This document shows, one piece after another, positions 51,199 to 59,985 of a stretch of DNA of 64,000 bases (position 1 is its first letter; the number at the start of each line of letters is the position of its first letter). The notes below the pieces were generated by a model that saw only the letters and a program-made list of their open reading frames with translations, did no database searches and was not told the origin of the DNA. Made by a program: the position numbers and the translations under genes. This stretch comes from an uncultured Clostridia bacterium. Lineage in GTDB: Bacteria; Bacillota_A; Clostridia; Christensenellales; UBA1242. The stretch is taken from NCBI GenBank assembly GCA_947629895.1, contig CANRFP010000001.1:1-64000 (forward strand). Reading direction: 5' to 3'.

Positions 51199-52191
51199 GA
51201 AAAGAAAAACATTCAACAAAAGACTTTTGAAAAACGAAATTTTTATCGCATTAAGGACACATCAAATCTATTTTTCCTTGCGCTTATTTTTGGGCTGGTT
51301 TTAAGCTTTGTTTATGCCTTTGTTTTTGGCGGAATCATGTATAAAATTGACCCTAAATTCAAATTGGAAAATTCTCAGGGAACACCAATTTATATGATAA
51401 ATTATTTTATTTCCGCAATTTTGCTGCAAGTGGTGTTTTTATTGGTGTATTATTGCTATCACAAGGTTCAAAAAATTTCTTTTAAAGCTTCAAATATACA
51501 CAAGCCAAATTGGAAGGAAAGCCTTGTGTGGTTGGGGCTTGGGGTTGTTTGCCTTTTGGGGTTTATGTGTCTTATTGAAGGTTGTTTTGGGCACGCTTTC
51601 TTGGCGCTTAAAATTGACGCTTCTGACATGAAATTTGGCAATTTTGGCGTTTATTTTGCGGCTGTTATCTTTTTGGGACTTTTACCAGCAGTTGTTGAGG
51701 AACTTATCTTCCGTGGCGTGCTTTATCAGGGAATGAAAGGCCATTTTTCGCTTTGGGCAAGGGTTGTGATTTGCGGACTTCTTTTTGCTCTTATGCATCA
51801 AAGCATAATTCAATTTATTTATCCTTTTATACTTGGCTGCGCGCTTTCTTTGATTATGGAAAAAACAAACAATGTTCTTTACTGCATGATGTTTCACTTT
51901 GCAAACAACTTCTCAACCTTAACTGTTGGCTATATCATGGAGGTTTGCAATTTTGACTTTTTAAGCCTTCCAATAACTTGGTGGTTTGTGTTGGTTTCAA
52001 TTGTGGCAGCGGCGGCAGCGGTGGGAATAATCTTTTTGGCATTTAAATTTGTTAAAAGCAAAAAAGTTGAGGTTGAAGAAGTGGGGCAAGAGCCTGCTCA
52101 ATCCAATTTAGTGCTTGGCAAAATGCCACTATTGCTTTTGGCTGGAATGTTGATTTGTCTTGCCTTTATTGTTATAAATCTTTTCGTTTAA
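51196..52191 (+). CDS. CPBP/Abi-type intramembrane metalloprotease (first of two)
   Basis: 331 residues, about eight transmembrane helices. Motif 1 is EELIFRGVLYQGM, motif 2 is LLFALMHQSIIQF and motif 3 is FHFANNFSTL, the CPBP (CAAX-like) glutamyl protease triad, so catalytically plausible. Family members process membrane-anchored peptides or provide bacteriocin immunity. ATG 51196 is chosen because of the promoter spacing. A second CPBP gene follows by 34 nt with a weak ribosome site (GGTGAA), suggesting a tandem duplication. Confidence 0.88.
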   Translation: MEKKNIQQKTFEKRNFYRIKDTSNLFFLALIFGLVLSFVYAFVFGGIMYKIDPKFKLENSQGTPIYMINYFISAILLQVVFLLVYYCYHKVQKISFKASNIHKPNWKESLVWLGLGVVCLLGFMCLIEGCFGHAFLALKIDASDMKFGNFGVYFAAVIFLGLLPAVVEELIFRGVLYQGMKGHFSLWARVVICGLLFALMHQSIIQFIYPFILGCALSLIMEKTNNVLYCMMFHFANNFSTLTVGYIMEVCNFDFLSLPITWWFVLVSIVAAAAAVGIIFLAFKFVKSKKVEVEEVGQEPAQSNLVLGKMPLLLLAGMLICLAFIVINLFV

Positions 52192-52225
52192 GAGTATTAT
52201 ATTTTGAGGACTTTGGTGAAACTTT

Positions 52226-53332
52226 ATGTCTAAAAAACTTTGCTTTAATGTTAATTTGATTTATTTTATTGTTGTTTGTTTGTTTATTGCAATTCGAATT
52301 TGCAGTAGTTTAAACCTCTTTTCTTTTTTGGGCGAATATGGAAGTTATTATCTTGGTATCATAATTCAGTTGGGGCTTATTTTTGCTTTGCCAATTTTTC
52401 TTTTAAAGAGGCTTGACAAAGGCGATGCAAAAAAAGACACCAAAGATTTTTTGGGCTATAACAAAATTTCCAAAAAGATGATTTTTGTCAGCATTGCCAT
52501 TGGCATTGCAGTGTTTTTGGTTAACATTTATGTTTCAACTTTTTTCAATTCTATAATTGGGCTTTTTGGCTATAAATCTGCGGAGACAGCAACTGCCGGA
52601 ACTGCAACTGTTGGAAGGCTTTTTCTGGACCTCTTTTGCACCGCTGTTTTGCCTGCAATTTGTGAGGAAACATTGCATAGAGGAATGTTGCTTGCGGGAA
52701 ATTCTTGTTTTGGAATGACGAAAACAATTGTGATTTCCGGCGTTCTTTTTGGGCTGTTGCATCTTAACATCGAGCAGTTTTTTTATGCATCCATAATTGG
52801 TGTGTTTTTGGGATATGTTTGCTTTGTTGCAAATTCAATTTATCCTTGCATTATCATCCACTTTATGAACAATGCCCTAAGCGTGATTGTTTCTTTTGCA
52901 AGCGCAAGGGGAGTTAATTTTATTTCAAATATTATAAACTTTTTCCTCACAAATCCTGTGATTGGATTTATCATGATGCTTTTGGTTTTAACGCTCCTTC
53001 TTATTATCATCTACGAACTCACTCTTATTTTGATGAAAGAGTCCTTTAAACAGCAGTTTGGCAAGAAAAAGCAAGAGATTGCCAATGCTGCAATTAGGGA
53101 GCAGTTTTTCAATCAAATTGATGCCATTAAAAAAGATGAGAAAGTTGTTGAGCCACAAAAACGCGTTATTTACATTGATGCAAGCGAGTTTATTGAATTT
53201 ATGCAGAAACAAAAATTTGAGGAGTCGCCAGACAAAGTTTTGGATTTGAAGATTAAAATTTTGCTTTATGGCTCGTTTATTCTCATGGCAATTGTGACGC
53301 TTATGACGTTTATTTGGGGGCTTTTGAGATGA
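52226..53332 (+). CDS. CPBP-type intramembrane metalloprotease (second of two)
   Basis: 368 residues, about eight transmembrane helices plus a soluble segment of some 70 residues before a last helix. Motif EETLHRGMLLAG, then LFGLLHLNIEQF and IHFMNNALSV give the glutamyl-protease triad. Insertion near the end (VEPQKRVIYIDASEFIEFMQ) is unlike the first copy. Stop overlaps the rlmH ATG by 4 nt, linking expression. Confidence 0.88.
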   Translation: MSKKLCFNVNLIYFIVVCLFIAIRICSSLNLFSFLGEYGSYYLGIIIQLGLIFALPIFLLKRLDKGDAKKDTKDFLGYNKISKKMIFVSIAIGIAVFLVNIYVSTFFNSIIGLFGYKSAETATAGTATVGRLFLDLFCTAVLPAICEETLHRGMLLAGNSCFGMTKTIVISGVLFGLLHLNIEQFFYASIIGVFLGYVCFVANSIYPCIIIHFMNNALSVIVSFASARGVNFISNIINFFLTNPVIGFIMMLLVLTLLLIIIYELTLILMKESFKQQFGKKKQEIANAAIREQFFNQIDAIKKDEKVVEPQKRVIYIDASEFIEFMQKQKFEESPDKVLDLKIKILLYGSFILMAIVTLMTFIWGLLR

Positions 53333-53784
53333 CGATTGATTTGGTTTGTGTTGGAAATTTAAAGGAAAAGTTTTCAAAAGAAGAGCAGGCGGAATATTTG
53401 AAAAGGCTTTCCGCTTTTGCAAAAGTGAACATAATTGAAATTAAAGAACAAAATGCTTTGCAAAATCCTTTGTCAATTCTTGCAAAAGAAGGCGAGGAGA
53501 TTGCCAAAAATTTGCAAGGACACACCATTGTTTGTGACATAAATTCAAAGGAATATTCCAGCCAGCAGTTTGCCGAAAAACTTTCCTCTCTCATGCAAAC
53601 AAATTCTCATATCACATTTGTGATTGGCGGCAGTTTTGGCGTGGCGGATGAAATTAAAAATTTGTGCAAAGAAAAAATGTCATTTGGCAAAATGACATTT
53701 CCTCACAATTTGTTTAGAATTATACTTTTGGAGCAAATTTATCGTGCTTTCACAATAATCAATGGCAAAACCTATCACAAATAA
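53329..53784 (+). CDS. rlmH: 23S rRNA (pseudouridine-1915-N3) methyltransferase RlmH
   Basis: 151 residues, SPOUT-type knot methyltransferase acting on the ribosome. FVIGGSFGVADEIK (about residues 103-116) and the ending MTFPHNLFRIILLEQIYRAFTIINGKTYHK-type C-terminus (split here as MTFPHNLFRIILLEQ and YRAFTIINGKTYHK) are diagnostic. Coupled to the upstream CPBP gene (ATGA). Its stop abuts the stop of the convergent gene at 53785. Confidence 0.95.
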   Translation: MTIDLVCVGNLKEKFSKEEQAEYLKRLSAFAKVNIIEIKEQNALQNPLSILAKEGEEIAKNLQGHTIVCDINSKEYSSQQFAEKLSSLMQTNSHITFVIGGSFGVADEIKNLCKEKMSFGKMTFPHNLFRIILLEQIYRAFTIINGKTYHK

Positions 53785-54465
53785 CTATTTTCTTCTGCCT
53801 TTATTTCGAATTGCTTGAGTTATTTGAATTGTTTTTGGAGTGGCAAAATATGAAACAAGGTTTTCGGGGTGTTGCATATCAATTTCAAAACTTCTGAAAT
53901 AACTTTTAATCAATTTGTCATATCTTTCTGGCAAACTGAAAGAAACTTTTAATTGTGGAATTTGATATTCAGTTGTTCCGTTTTGTGTTTGTTGATGTAT
54001 GAAAGTGTCAAACCAATTCATGTTTTCAAGCGCATGCTCAAAAAAATCTGATTTTGTTGTTTGTTTTGTTTTTATATCAAAATATCTTCCGGTTGTGTTT
54101 TCGTAAAAAACAAGTTTGTAGGCATCTCTGAAAACAGCTTGATGTTTCCACAATAAACCCGTTTTTCCTTTCAATACGTTGCAAATATCTTTATTTGAAA
54201 TAAATATTTGTCCATTTATGGCATCTAAAAAAGTTTGCTCTGGAAAAGGTGCGGTTAAAACTTCTTCCATCTTTTTTGTTATAAAATTTTCTTCATTCAA
54301 AATTGCTTTTTGAGCGGCAGCTTTTTCATTTATATTTGCTTCTTCAATATATCTTTTTCTTATTTCAAGCACATTTTTTGCAGCATCTAACTTGGCAAGT
54401 TTAGCCAAGTCTTCTCTGTTTCTTTTTTGGATGGCAACAACAATGTCATCATATAAGTTTTTCAT
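53785..54465 (-). CDS. hypothetical protein, second of an unknown pair
   Basis: 226 residues, mixed helical and beta patterns with many charged residues; no signal, membrane helix or catalytic motif recognised. The N-terminus is helical (KNLYDDIVVAIQKRNREDLAK). It overlaps the upstream gene by 4 nt (54462-54465), so both are translated from one mRNA. The end abuts rlmH with no terminator gap. Function not recognised. Confidence 0.7.
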   Translation of the reverse strand: MKNLYDDIVVAIQKRNREDLAKLAKLDAAKNVLEIRKRYIEEANINEKAAAQKAILNEENFITKKMEEVLTAPFPEQTFLDAINGQIFISNKDICNVLKGKTGLLWKHQAVFRDAYKLVFYENTTGRYFDIKTKQTTKSDFFEHALENMNWFDTFIHQQTQNGTTEYQIPQLKVSFSLPERYDKLIKSYFRSFEIDMQHPENLVSYFATPKTIQITQAIRNKGRRK

Positions 54466-54923
54466 TGTTTCTCCTTGCTGGTGGATGAATTTTTTGGGCG
54501 CCCTCTTTTTGCCCGGTTGTTGTTTGTTGTTGGATTGAAATAAGCATCAAGTGCGGTGCAAACTTCGCGTGGAACGATTAAATCAAATCTGTCAACCTTA
54601 TTAAATATGCCATGAAAAACCATTTGTCCATTCTCTTTTTCGGAATTGCGAAAAATATAGTTCCAATCATAGGCTTTCGAAAGAGAATTTGCTTTCTCTA
54701 GTGGAAAGTCGGGAGTGTAATCCACCAAAATATTCCTTTTTGTTGAACCAAAAACTATGCTGTTAAAGCATGGCTTATAAGGCATGGAAAAATCATTCCC
54801 ATGTGGAAAAAAACAATTCATAACATGAAACACTTCGCCATAATAATCTTTTAAAATTTTGCAAAGGCGTTCGTTGTCAATTATTTCATCGTTTTGTTCG
54901 TTGTTTTGGTCATTATTTGTCAT
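54462..54923 (-). CDS. hypothetical protein with AT-hook-like C-terminus
   Basis: 153 residues. Very Asn/Asp/Glu-rich start, a central region with aromatic residues, and a C-terminal RAKRGRPKNSS, which is the R-G-R-P core of an AT-hook DNA-binding motif. Family unknown. TTGGAGA precedes the ATG. Together with the following gene it forms a small minus-strand operon; DNA or nucleoid binding is possible. Confidence 0.7.
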   Translation of the reverse strand: MTNNDQNNEQNDEIIDNERLCKILKDYYGEVFHVMNCFFPHGNDFSMPYKPCFNSIVFGSTKRNILVDYTPDFPLEKANSLSKAYDWNYIFRNSEKENGQMVFHGIFNKVDRFDLIVPREVCTALDAYFNPTTNNNRAKRGRPKNSSTSKEKQ

Positions 54924-55003
54924 ATAAAATCTCCAATTTTTTATTTATACTATCACAAACACTGATTTTTGTCAATATCCTTTTCATTTTTTTGTGAAAA
55001 TGC

Positions 55004-55033
55004 TTGACTTGCTTAAACTTTTTGTGTTATATT
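55004..55033 (+). promoter_or_regulatory. promoter of rpsB-tsf
   Basis: TTGACT (55004-55009), 18-bp spacer, TATATT (55028-55033). The leader of about 170 nt to rpsB contains a small hairpin (CAACGCTGTTG within AGGC/GCCT, about 55062-55084). A site for S2 autoregulation is possible but unproven. Confidence 0.65.
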
Positions 55034-55213
55034 AGCAAAGTCATTGAGACAAATAGCACCTAAAAGGCTTTTCAACGCTGTTGCCTGAACGCTTGCAAAC
55101 ATTTGATGATTATTGTCCAGATTTGAATTTGTTTGCAGGTAAAAGATGGTTAAATCTTGGGTTTGTTGAAAGAATCCTTTTGGGGAAGAAACAAAAACAG
55201 GAGGTTATTTTTT

Positions 55214-56107
55214 ATGTCAGTTATTTCAATGAAACAATTATTGGAGGCAGGTGTTCACTTTGGTCACCAAACCAGAAAGTGGAACCCTAAGATGAAGGAA
55301 TACATTTTTGCCGCAAGAAATGATATTCACATCATCAATCTTGAACAAACGTCAAGCCAAGTTGACAAGGCTTACACTTTTGTTCGTGATGTTGCCGCAA
55401 GCGGAAAGAATGTTCTTTTTGTAGGAACAAAAAAGCAAGCACAAGAGGCCATCAAGGAAGAGGCTGAAAGATGCGGAATGTTCTATGTGAACACAAGATG
55501 GCTTGGAGGAACTCTCACAAACTTCAAAACCATCAGAAACAGAATTGAGAGATTGAACAAACTCAATCAAATGGAAAAAGTTGGTGAGTTTGACCTTTTG
55601 CCAAAGAAAGAGGTTGCTCTTTTGAAACAAGAAAGAGACAAACTTGAAAAAAATCTTGGCGGAATTAAAGAAATGAGAGAATTGCCAGGCGTTATCTTTG
55701 TTGTTGACCCAAGCAACGAAAAGATTTGCGTTCATGAGGCAGGAATTTTGAATATTCCTGTTGTCAGCCTTGTTGACACAAACTGTGACCCAACAGGCGT
55801 AAGCGTTGTTATTCCTGGAAATGACGATGCAATCCGTTCAGTTAAGCTTATTGCAAGTGCCATTGCTGATGCTGTTATTGAAGCAAGAGAAGGCGTTTCC
55901 ATGAAGAAGGAAGAAGAGACAACAGAGGAGAATGTTGACCTTGAAAGCCTTTTAACACAAGCAAAGCCAAGCGTTGAGATGGCAGAGGCAGGCGAGGAAG
56001 TTAAGAAAACAACAAGAAAGCCACGCAAAAAGCCAGAAACAAAGAAAGAAGCAAAAACCGAAGAGGTTGTTGCTGAAAATGAAACTGCTGCAAAGGATGC
56101 AGAATAA
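55214..56107 (+). CDS. rpsB: 30S ribosomal protein S2 with long charged C-terminal tail
   Basis: 297 residues, versus about 230-260 usual. The S2 fold is clear: [51 protein letters not shown] and [14 protein letters not shown] tail of some 60 residues is Lys/Glu/Pro-rich ([21 protein letters not shown]), unlike standard S2. AGGAGGTTATT precedes ATG 55214; an earlier in-frame start (55157) would add 19 residues without a ribosome site. tsf follows by 13 nt. Confidence 0.96.
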   Translation: MSVISMKQLLEAGVHFGHQTRKWNPKMKEYIFAARNDIHIINLEQTSSQVDKAYTFVRDVAASGKNVLFVGTKKQAQEAIKEEAERCGMFYVNTRWLGGTLTNFKTIRNRIERLNKLNQMEKVGEFDLLPKKEVALLKQERDKLEKNLGGIKEMRELPGVIFVVDPSNEKICVHEAGILNIPVVSLVDTNCDPTGVSVVIPGNDDAIRSVKLIASAIADAVIEAREGVSMKKEEETTEENVDLESLLTQAKPSVEMAEAGEEVKKTTRKPRKKPETKKEAKTEEVVAENETAAKDAE

Positions 56108-56120
56108 AAGGAGAGGGAAT

Positions 56121-56774
56121 ATGAGTTTCACAGCACAAGATGTTGCAAAATTAAGAGCACAAACAGGCGTTGGAATGATGGAATGCAAGAGAGCACTCAC
56201 TGACGCAAATGGAGATTTTGAAAAAGCAATCGTTCTTTTGAGAGAAAGAGGACTTAAAGCCGTTGACAAAAAGCAAGGCAGAATTGCTTCGGAAGGATTG
56301 GTTCAATCCTACATTCACATGGGTGGAAAGATTGGCGTTCTTGTTGAAGTTAACTGTGAAACAGACTTTGTTGCAAAGAGCGATGACTTCCAAACACTTG
56401 TAAAAGACATTGCTATGCACATTGCTGCCGCAAACCCTAAATATGTTGCAGAGGCAGATGTTGACCCAGCAGAACTTGAACAAGAAAAGGAAATTTTAAG
56501 AAAACAAGCAACTAATGAAGGCAAACCTGCAAACATTGTTGAAAAAATGCTTGAAGGCAGAATTAAGAAATTTTATGAAGATGTTTGCCTTTTAAATCAA
56601 CACTTTGTTAAGGACCAAGACAAAACAATTAAAGACCTTTTAACAGAAGCAACACTCAAAATTGGCGAAAAGATTTCTGTTAGAAGATTTGTTCGTTATG
56701 AACTTGGCGAAGGGCTTGAAAAACGCAACGACAATTTTGCAGAAGAAATTGCAAAACTCAGCGGAAACAACTAA
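56121..56774 (+). CDS. tsf: elongation factor Ts
   Basis: 217 residues, guanine-nucleotide exchange factor for EF-Tu. [33 protein letters not shown] is the conserved N-terminal domain (given in pieces: [12 protein letters not shown]), followed by [13 protein letters not shown]. Short form common in Firmicutes. AGGAGAGGG stands before ATG 56121. The next conserved genes (pyrH, frr) are replaced by the cad module downstream. Confidence 0.96.
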   Translation: MSFTAQDVAKLRAQTGVGMMECKRALTDANGDFEKAIVLLRERGLKAVDKKQGRIASEGLVQSYIHMGGKIGVLVEVNCETDFVAKSDDFQTLVKDIAMHIAAANPKYVAEADVDPAELEQEKEILRKQATNEGKPANIVEKMLEGRIKKFYEDVCLLNQHFVKDQDKTIKDLLTEATLKIGEKISVRRFVRYELGEGLEKRNDNFAEEIAKLSGNN

Positions 56775-56806
56775 GATTTTTTGATTTTTGTTTAAAACAC
56801 ACACAT

Positions 56807-56837
56807 AAAAAGCACGATTTTTTTCGTGTTTTTTTAT
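56807..56837 (+). terminator. intrinsic terminator after tsf
   Basis: CACGA (56813-56817)/TCGTG (56824-56828) extended by A-T and G-T pairs, T run. Confidence 0.75.
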
Positions 56838-56853
56838 TTTTTTGAAATTTTTG

Positions 56854-56908
56854 TTGACAATAGAATAAATATTCAACTATAATGAGAATGGTTGAAGAAA
56901 TATTCAAC
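56854..56908 (+). promoter_or_regulatory. promoter and operator of the cadC-cadA pair
   Basis: TTGACA (56854-56859), 18 bp, TATAAT (56878-56883). Dyad GTTGAA (56891-56896)/TTCAAC (56903-56908) lies just downstream, and AAATATTCAAC occurs twice (about 56867-56877 and 56898-56908). These resemble CadC-type operators rich in TTCAA/TTGAA. Confidence 0.8.
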
Positions 56909-56925
56909 TGTTTTTAGGAGTTATT

Positions 56926-57312
56926 ATGACAAAATGTAAATGTGTGAATTGTGACTGCAACATCATTCACGAGGACGATGTGAAAGCGGTTAGGGGCAAG
57001 ATGCTTGATGACGACATTTTGATTGCCACAGCTGATTTTTACAAAGTTCTTTCGGACAGCACAAGAATAAAAATTATAAACGCACTTGACGAAAAAGAAC
57101 TTTGCGTGTGCGATATTTCTTCGCTTTTGAATATGACAAAATCGGCGGTGTCGCACCAACTGCAAAATTTGAAAGATATGAATTTGATTAAAAGTCGCAG
57201 GGCGGGCAAAGAGGTGTTTTATTCGCTTGCAGACAACCATGTTAGACAAGTTTTTGAGATAAGTTTGCAGCATGTTTTGGAGGAAAGAAATGATAAAGCA
57301 AGTGAAAATTGA
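56926..57312 (+). CDS. cadC: CadC-type ArsR-family metal-responsive repressor
   Basis: 128 residues, winged-HTH repressor that leaves DNA when Cd, Pb or Zn binds. An N-terminal cysteine cluster (C4, C6, C9, C11) and the ELCVCDI motif (C60, C62) form a CadC-type alpha3N metal site. The recognition helix is MTKSAVSHQLQNL. It overlaps the ATPase gene by 23 nt. Strong autoregulatory operator upstream. The symbol follows family resemblance; the exact metal is not proven. Confidence 0.88.
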   Translation: MTKCKCVNCDCNIIHEDDVKAVRGKMLDDDILIATADFYKVLSDSTRIKIINALDEKELCVCDISSLLNMTKSAVSHQLQNLKDMNLIKSRRAGKEVFYSLADNHVRQVFEISLQHVLEERNDKASEN

Positions 57313-59314
57313 GGGGCTGGATTGTCCTAATTGTGCAAGAAATTTATCAGAAGAAATAAACAAACTTGATGGAATAACAAACGCAAACATAGACTTTGTT
57401 AAATGCAAATTGTCTTTTGAAAGCGAGGATGTGGATGAAGCCCTTATAAAAATTGTTGAACTCACAAAAGAATTAGAGCCACAGGCGGTTATAACTGACA
57501 AGGAAGCATCCAAAAAGAACAGCAAATTTCTTATTTTGGATTTGACATTTTTGTCTGTTGGAATTGCTTTGGGCTTTGTTTTGTTCTTTGTTAAAATGCC
57601 GGTTTGGACTTATTGGGTTTTGTATTCTGTTGCGGCATTACTTCTTGGCTGGAAAACCTATTTGAAGGCGTTTAAACTTCTTTTCAAAGGCATAATCAAT
57701 GAAAATATGCTCATCACAATTTCAGTTGTTGGGGCATCCTTTGTCAGCGAACATATGGAAGGCTTGATGGTGATTGCGCTCTATTCCATTGGGAAAATCT
57801 TTGAGGGATTGGCGGTTAACCGCTCGCGAAGAAGCATCGAAAAACTTGTTAAAATGCAGCCAGAATATGCAAACTTGCTTGTTGGAGGTGAAGAAAAACA
57901 AGTTAAGCCCGAAGAGGTTGCTGTTGGCGACAGAATTGTGGTTAAAGCGGGCGAAAGAGTTCCACTTGACGGCAAAGTTTGTCAAGGGGTGGCATCACTT
58001 AATCTTCAAAGCCTAACGGGCGAAAGTGTGCCTGTCAGCAAAAAGGTTGGCGATGAGGTTTTGTCTGGAAGCATTGTGCTTGACGGAGTTTTGACGCTTG
58101 TTGTGACAAGCCTTTATAAGGACAGCACAATCAGCAAAATTATGAATTTGGTGGAAAACGCTTCTGAAAACAAGTCCAAAACTGAAACTTTCATATCCAA
58201 AATCACTCGTTGGTACACACTTGGCGTTGTGGTTTTGGCTGTGCTTGTTTGGGGAATTGTGTGGGCAGTTTCAAAAGATTTCAACATTGCTTTCTATCGC
58301 GGGCTTATCTTTTTGGTTGTGTCTTGTCCATGCGCTTTTGCAATTTCTGTTCCTCTTTCCTATTTTTCGGGGCTTGGCAACGCATCAAGGAATGGCGTTT
58401 TGATTAAAGGCTCAAACTTCTTGGATGCTTGCGCAAATTTAAATATGGTTGCTTTTGACAAAACGGGAACTTTGACAACAGGGCAATTTTCTCTTGAAAA
58501 AATCACAACTTTCAAAGGCAGAACAGAAGAAGAGGTTTTGTTTTTGGCGGCAATAGGCGAAAAAGGGTCAATTCATCCACTTGCAAAGGCGATTGTGGCG
58601 GCATGCAGAAGAAAGCGTTTGCCAAAGCCAGAAAAATTGAAGGAAACGGCTGGTGTGGGCGTGAGGTTTGAATATAATGGCAAGAAATATTTTGTTGGAA
58701 GAAAGGACAAAAAACTGAAAAACACTGCTGTTGAACTTTATGAAAACGGGGCGAAATTGGCGGTTTTTGAACTTGCTGACACAATTAAAGAAACATCTTA
58801 TCAGGCATGCAAGGGATTAAAGGAAATTGGTATAAAAACGGTTATGCTTTCCGGCGATAACGAAGAGAGCGTGCAAAGTGTTTGTCAACAAATTGGGCTT
58901 GACGAATATCACTGTTCGCTTTTGCCACAAGACAAATATGCCTTTCTTGAAAAGGAAAAATCTGCCGGCGCAAAAGTGGGCTATGTTGGAGATGGCATAA
59001 ACGATGCGCCATCGCTGACGGTTTCAAATGTTGGCTTTTCAATGGGAATAAATGGCAGCCCTGCAAGCATTGAGGCAAGCGATGTTGTGCTTGTTGATGA
59101 CAACCCAAACAAAATATTAACAGCAATCAAAATTTCTCGTTTCACAAGAAAAATTGTTTGGGAAAACATAATTCTTTCCGCTCTTGTGAAGGCTGTGTTC
59201 TTGTCCTTAGGGGCGGCAGGCATAACGGGAATGCTGTGGGCTGTGTTTGCCGATGTTGGCGTGACCGTGCTTGCAATTTTAAATTCCATTCGTGCATTAA
59301 ATCACAAAGCATAA
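57290..59314 (+). CDS. cadA: P1B-type metal-exporting ATPase (Cd/Zn/Pb)
   Basis: 674 residues. One N-terminal heavy-metal-associated domain with GLDCPNC, then eight membrane helices with the CPC transport motif SCPCAFAIS (about residue 347), phosphorylation site DKTGTLTTG (about 390) and GDGINDAPSL in the ATP domain. Exports divalent soft metals across the membrane. Start ATG 57290 (AGGAAAG before it) lies within cadC, so the pair is coupled. CadA/ZntA group is favoured over copper ATPases because of the CPC context and the CadC partner. Confidence 0.92.
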   Translation: MIKQVKIEGLDCPNCARNLSEEINKLDGITNANIDFVKCKLSFESEDVDEALIKIVELTKELEPQAVITDKEASKKNSKFLILDLTFLSVGIALGFVLFFVKMPVWTYWVLYSVAALLLGWKTYLKAFKLLFKGIINENMLITISVVGASFVSEHMEGLMVIALYSIGKIFEGLAVNRSRRSIEKLVKMQPEYANLLVGGEEKQVKPEEVAVGDRIVVKAGERVPLDGKVCQGVASLNLQSLTGESVPVSKKVGDEVLSGSIVLDGVLTLVVTSLYKDSTISKIMNLVENASENKSKTETFISKITRWYTLGVVVLAVLVWGIVWAVSKDFNIAFYRGLIFLVVSCPCAFAISVPLSYFSGLGNASRNGVLIKGSNFLDACANLNMVAFDKTGTLTTGQFSLEKITTFKGRTEEEVLFLAAIGEKGSIHPLAKAIVAACRRKRLPKPEKLKETAGVGVRFEYNGKKYFVGRKDKKLKNTAVELYENGAKLAVFELADTIKETSYQACKGLKEIGIKTVMLSGDNEESVQSVCQQIGLDEYHCSLLPQDKYAFLEKEKSAGAKVGYVGDGINDAPSLTVSNVGFSMGINGSPASIEASDVVLVDDNPNKILTAIKISRFTRKIVWENIILSALVKAVFLSLGAAGITGMLWAVFADVGVTVLAILNSIRALNHKA

Positions 59315-59317
59315 ATC

Positions 59318-59346
59318 AAAAAACGTCCTCGTGGCGTTTTTTTTCT
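59318..59346 (+). terminator. terminator after the metal ATPase gene
   Basis: AAAAAACG (59318-59325) pairs with CGTTTTTT (59335-59342) around a 9-nt loop; weak core but long A/T arms. Confidence 0.6.
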
Positions 59347-59356
59347 TGTAAATTGT

Positions 59357-59385
59357 TTGCAAAGACAAAAGTTTTGTGTTATTAT
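59357..59385 (+). promoter_or_regulatory. promoter of the frr-uppS-cdsA-rseP operon
   Basis: TTGCAA (59357-59362), exact 17 bp, TATTAT (59380-59385); AAGGAG is the ribosome site for frr. Confidence 0.7.
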
Positions 59386-59407
59386 TGAATGTAATTAAGG
59401 AGTTTTT

Positions 59408-59974
59408 ATGAATGAATTAGTAGATGAAGTGTATGCCACTTTGAAAGATGATTTGGACAAAGCATATTCACATCAACAAAATGAATATCTTGTTATTAGG
59501 GCTGGCAGAGCAAATCCACACATTTTGGATAAAATTGTTGTGGATTATTATGGCGTTCCAACACCAATCGTTCAAATGGGCACGGTTACAGTTTCGGAGG
59601 CAAGAATTTTGAACATCAATGTTTGGGATGCATCTCAAATTAAAAATGTTGAAAAGGCAATATCCGCTTCCGACATTGGTCTCACGCCAAACAATGACGG
59701 CAAAACCATCAGACTTGTTTTTCCAATGCTCACGGAAGAGCGCAGAAGAGATATTGTGAAACAAGTTAAGAAAATTTGCGAAGAAACAAAAATTGCCATG
59801 AGAAATGTTAGGCGCGATGCAATGGATATGCTTAAAGACATGAAAAAAGAAGGCTCGCTTTCGGAAGATGAATTTGATGCTTGCGAAAAGGAAGTGCAAA
59901 AGATTGTTGACCGCTTCACCGATGCGGCAGATAAACTTGCTGAGGATAAAGAAGACGAGGTTATGAAAGTTTAG
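59408..59974 (+). CDS. frr: ribosome recycling factor
   Basis: 188 residues. Splits post-termination ribosomes with EF-G. RAGRANPHILDKI, VDYYGVPTPI, LTEERRRDIVKQVKK and the acidic C-terminus are canonical RRF. It starts a tight operon (uppS 11 nt later). pyrH, which normally precedes frr, is missing; the cad module occupies that place. Confidence 0.96.
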   Translation: MNELVDEVYATLKDDLDKAYSHQQNEYLVIRAGRANPHILDKIVVDYYGVPTPIVQMGTVTVSEARILNINVWDASQIKNVEKAISASDIGLTPNNDGKTIRLVFPMLTEERRRDIVKQVKKICEETKIAMRNVRRDAMDMLKDMKKEGSLSEDEFDACEKEVQKIVDRFTDAADKLAEDKEDEVMKV

Positions 59975-59985
59975 TTAAGGTGGCT

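Noticed and set aside
55081..55290. Small reading frame in the rpsB leader
   Set aside because: It overlaps the rpsB start in another frame and has no ribosome site; the leader is more likely untranslated.
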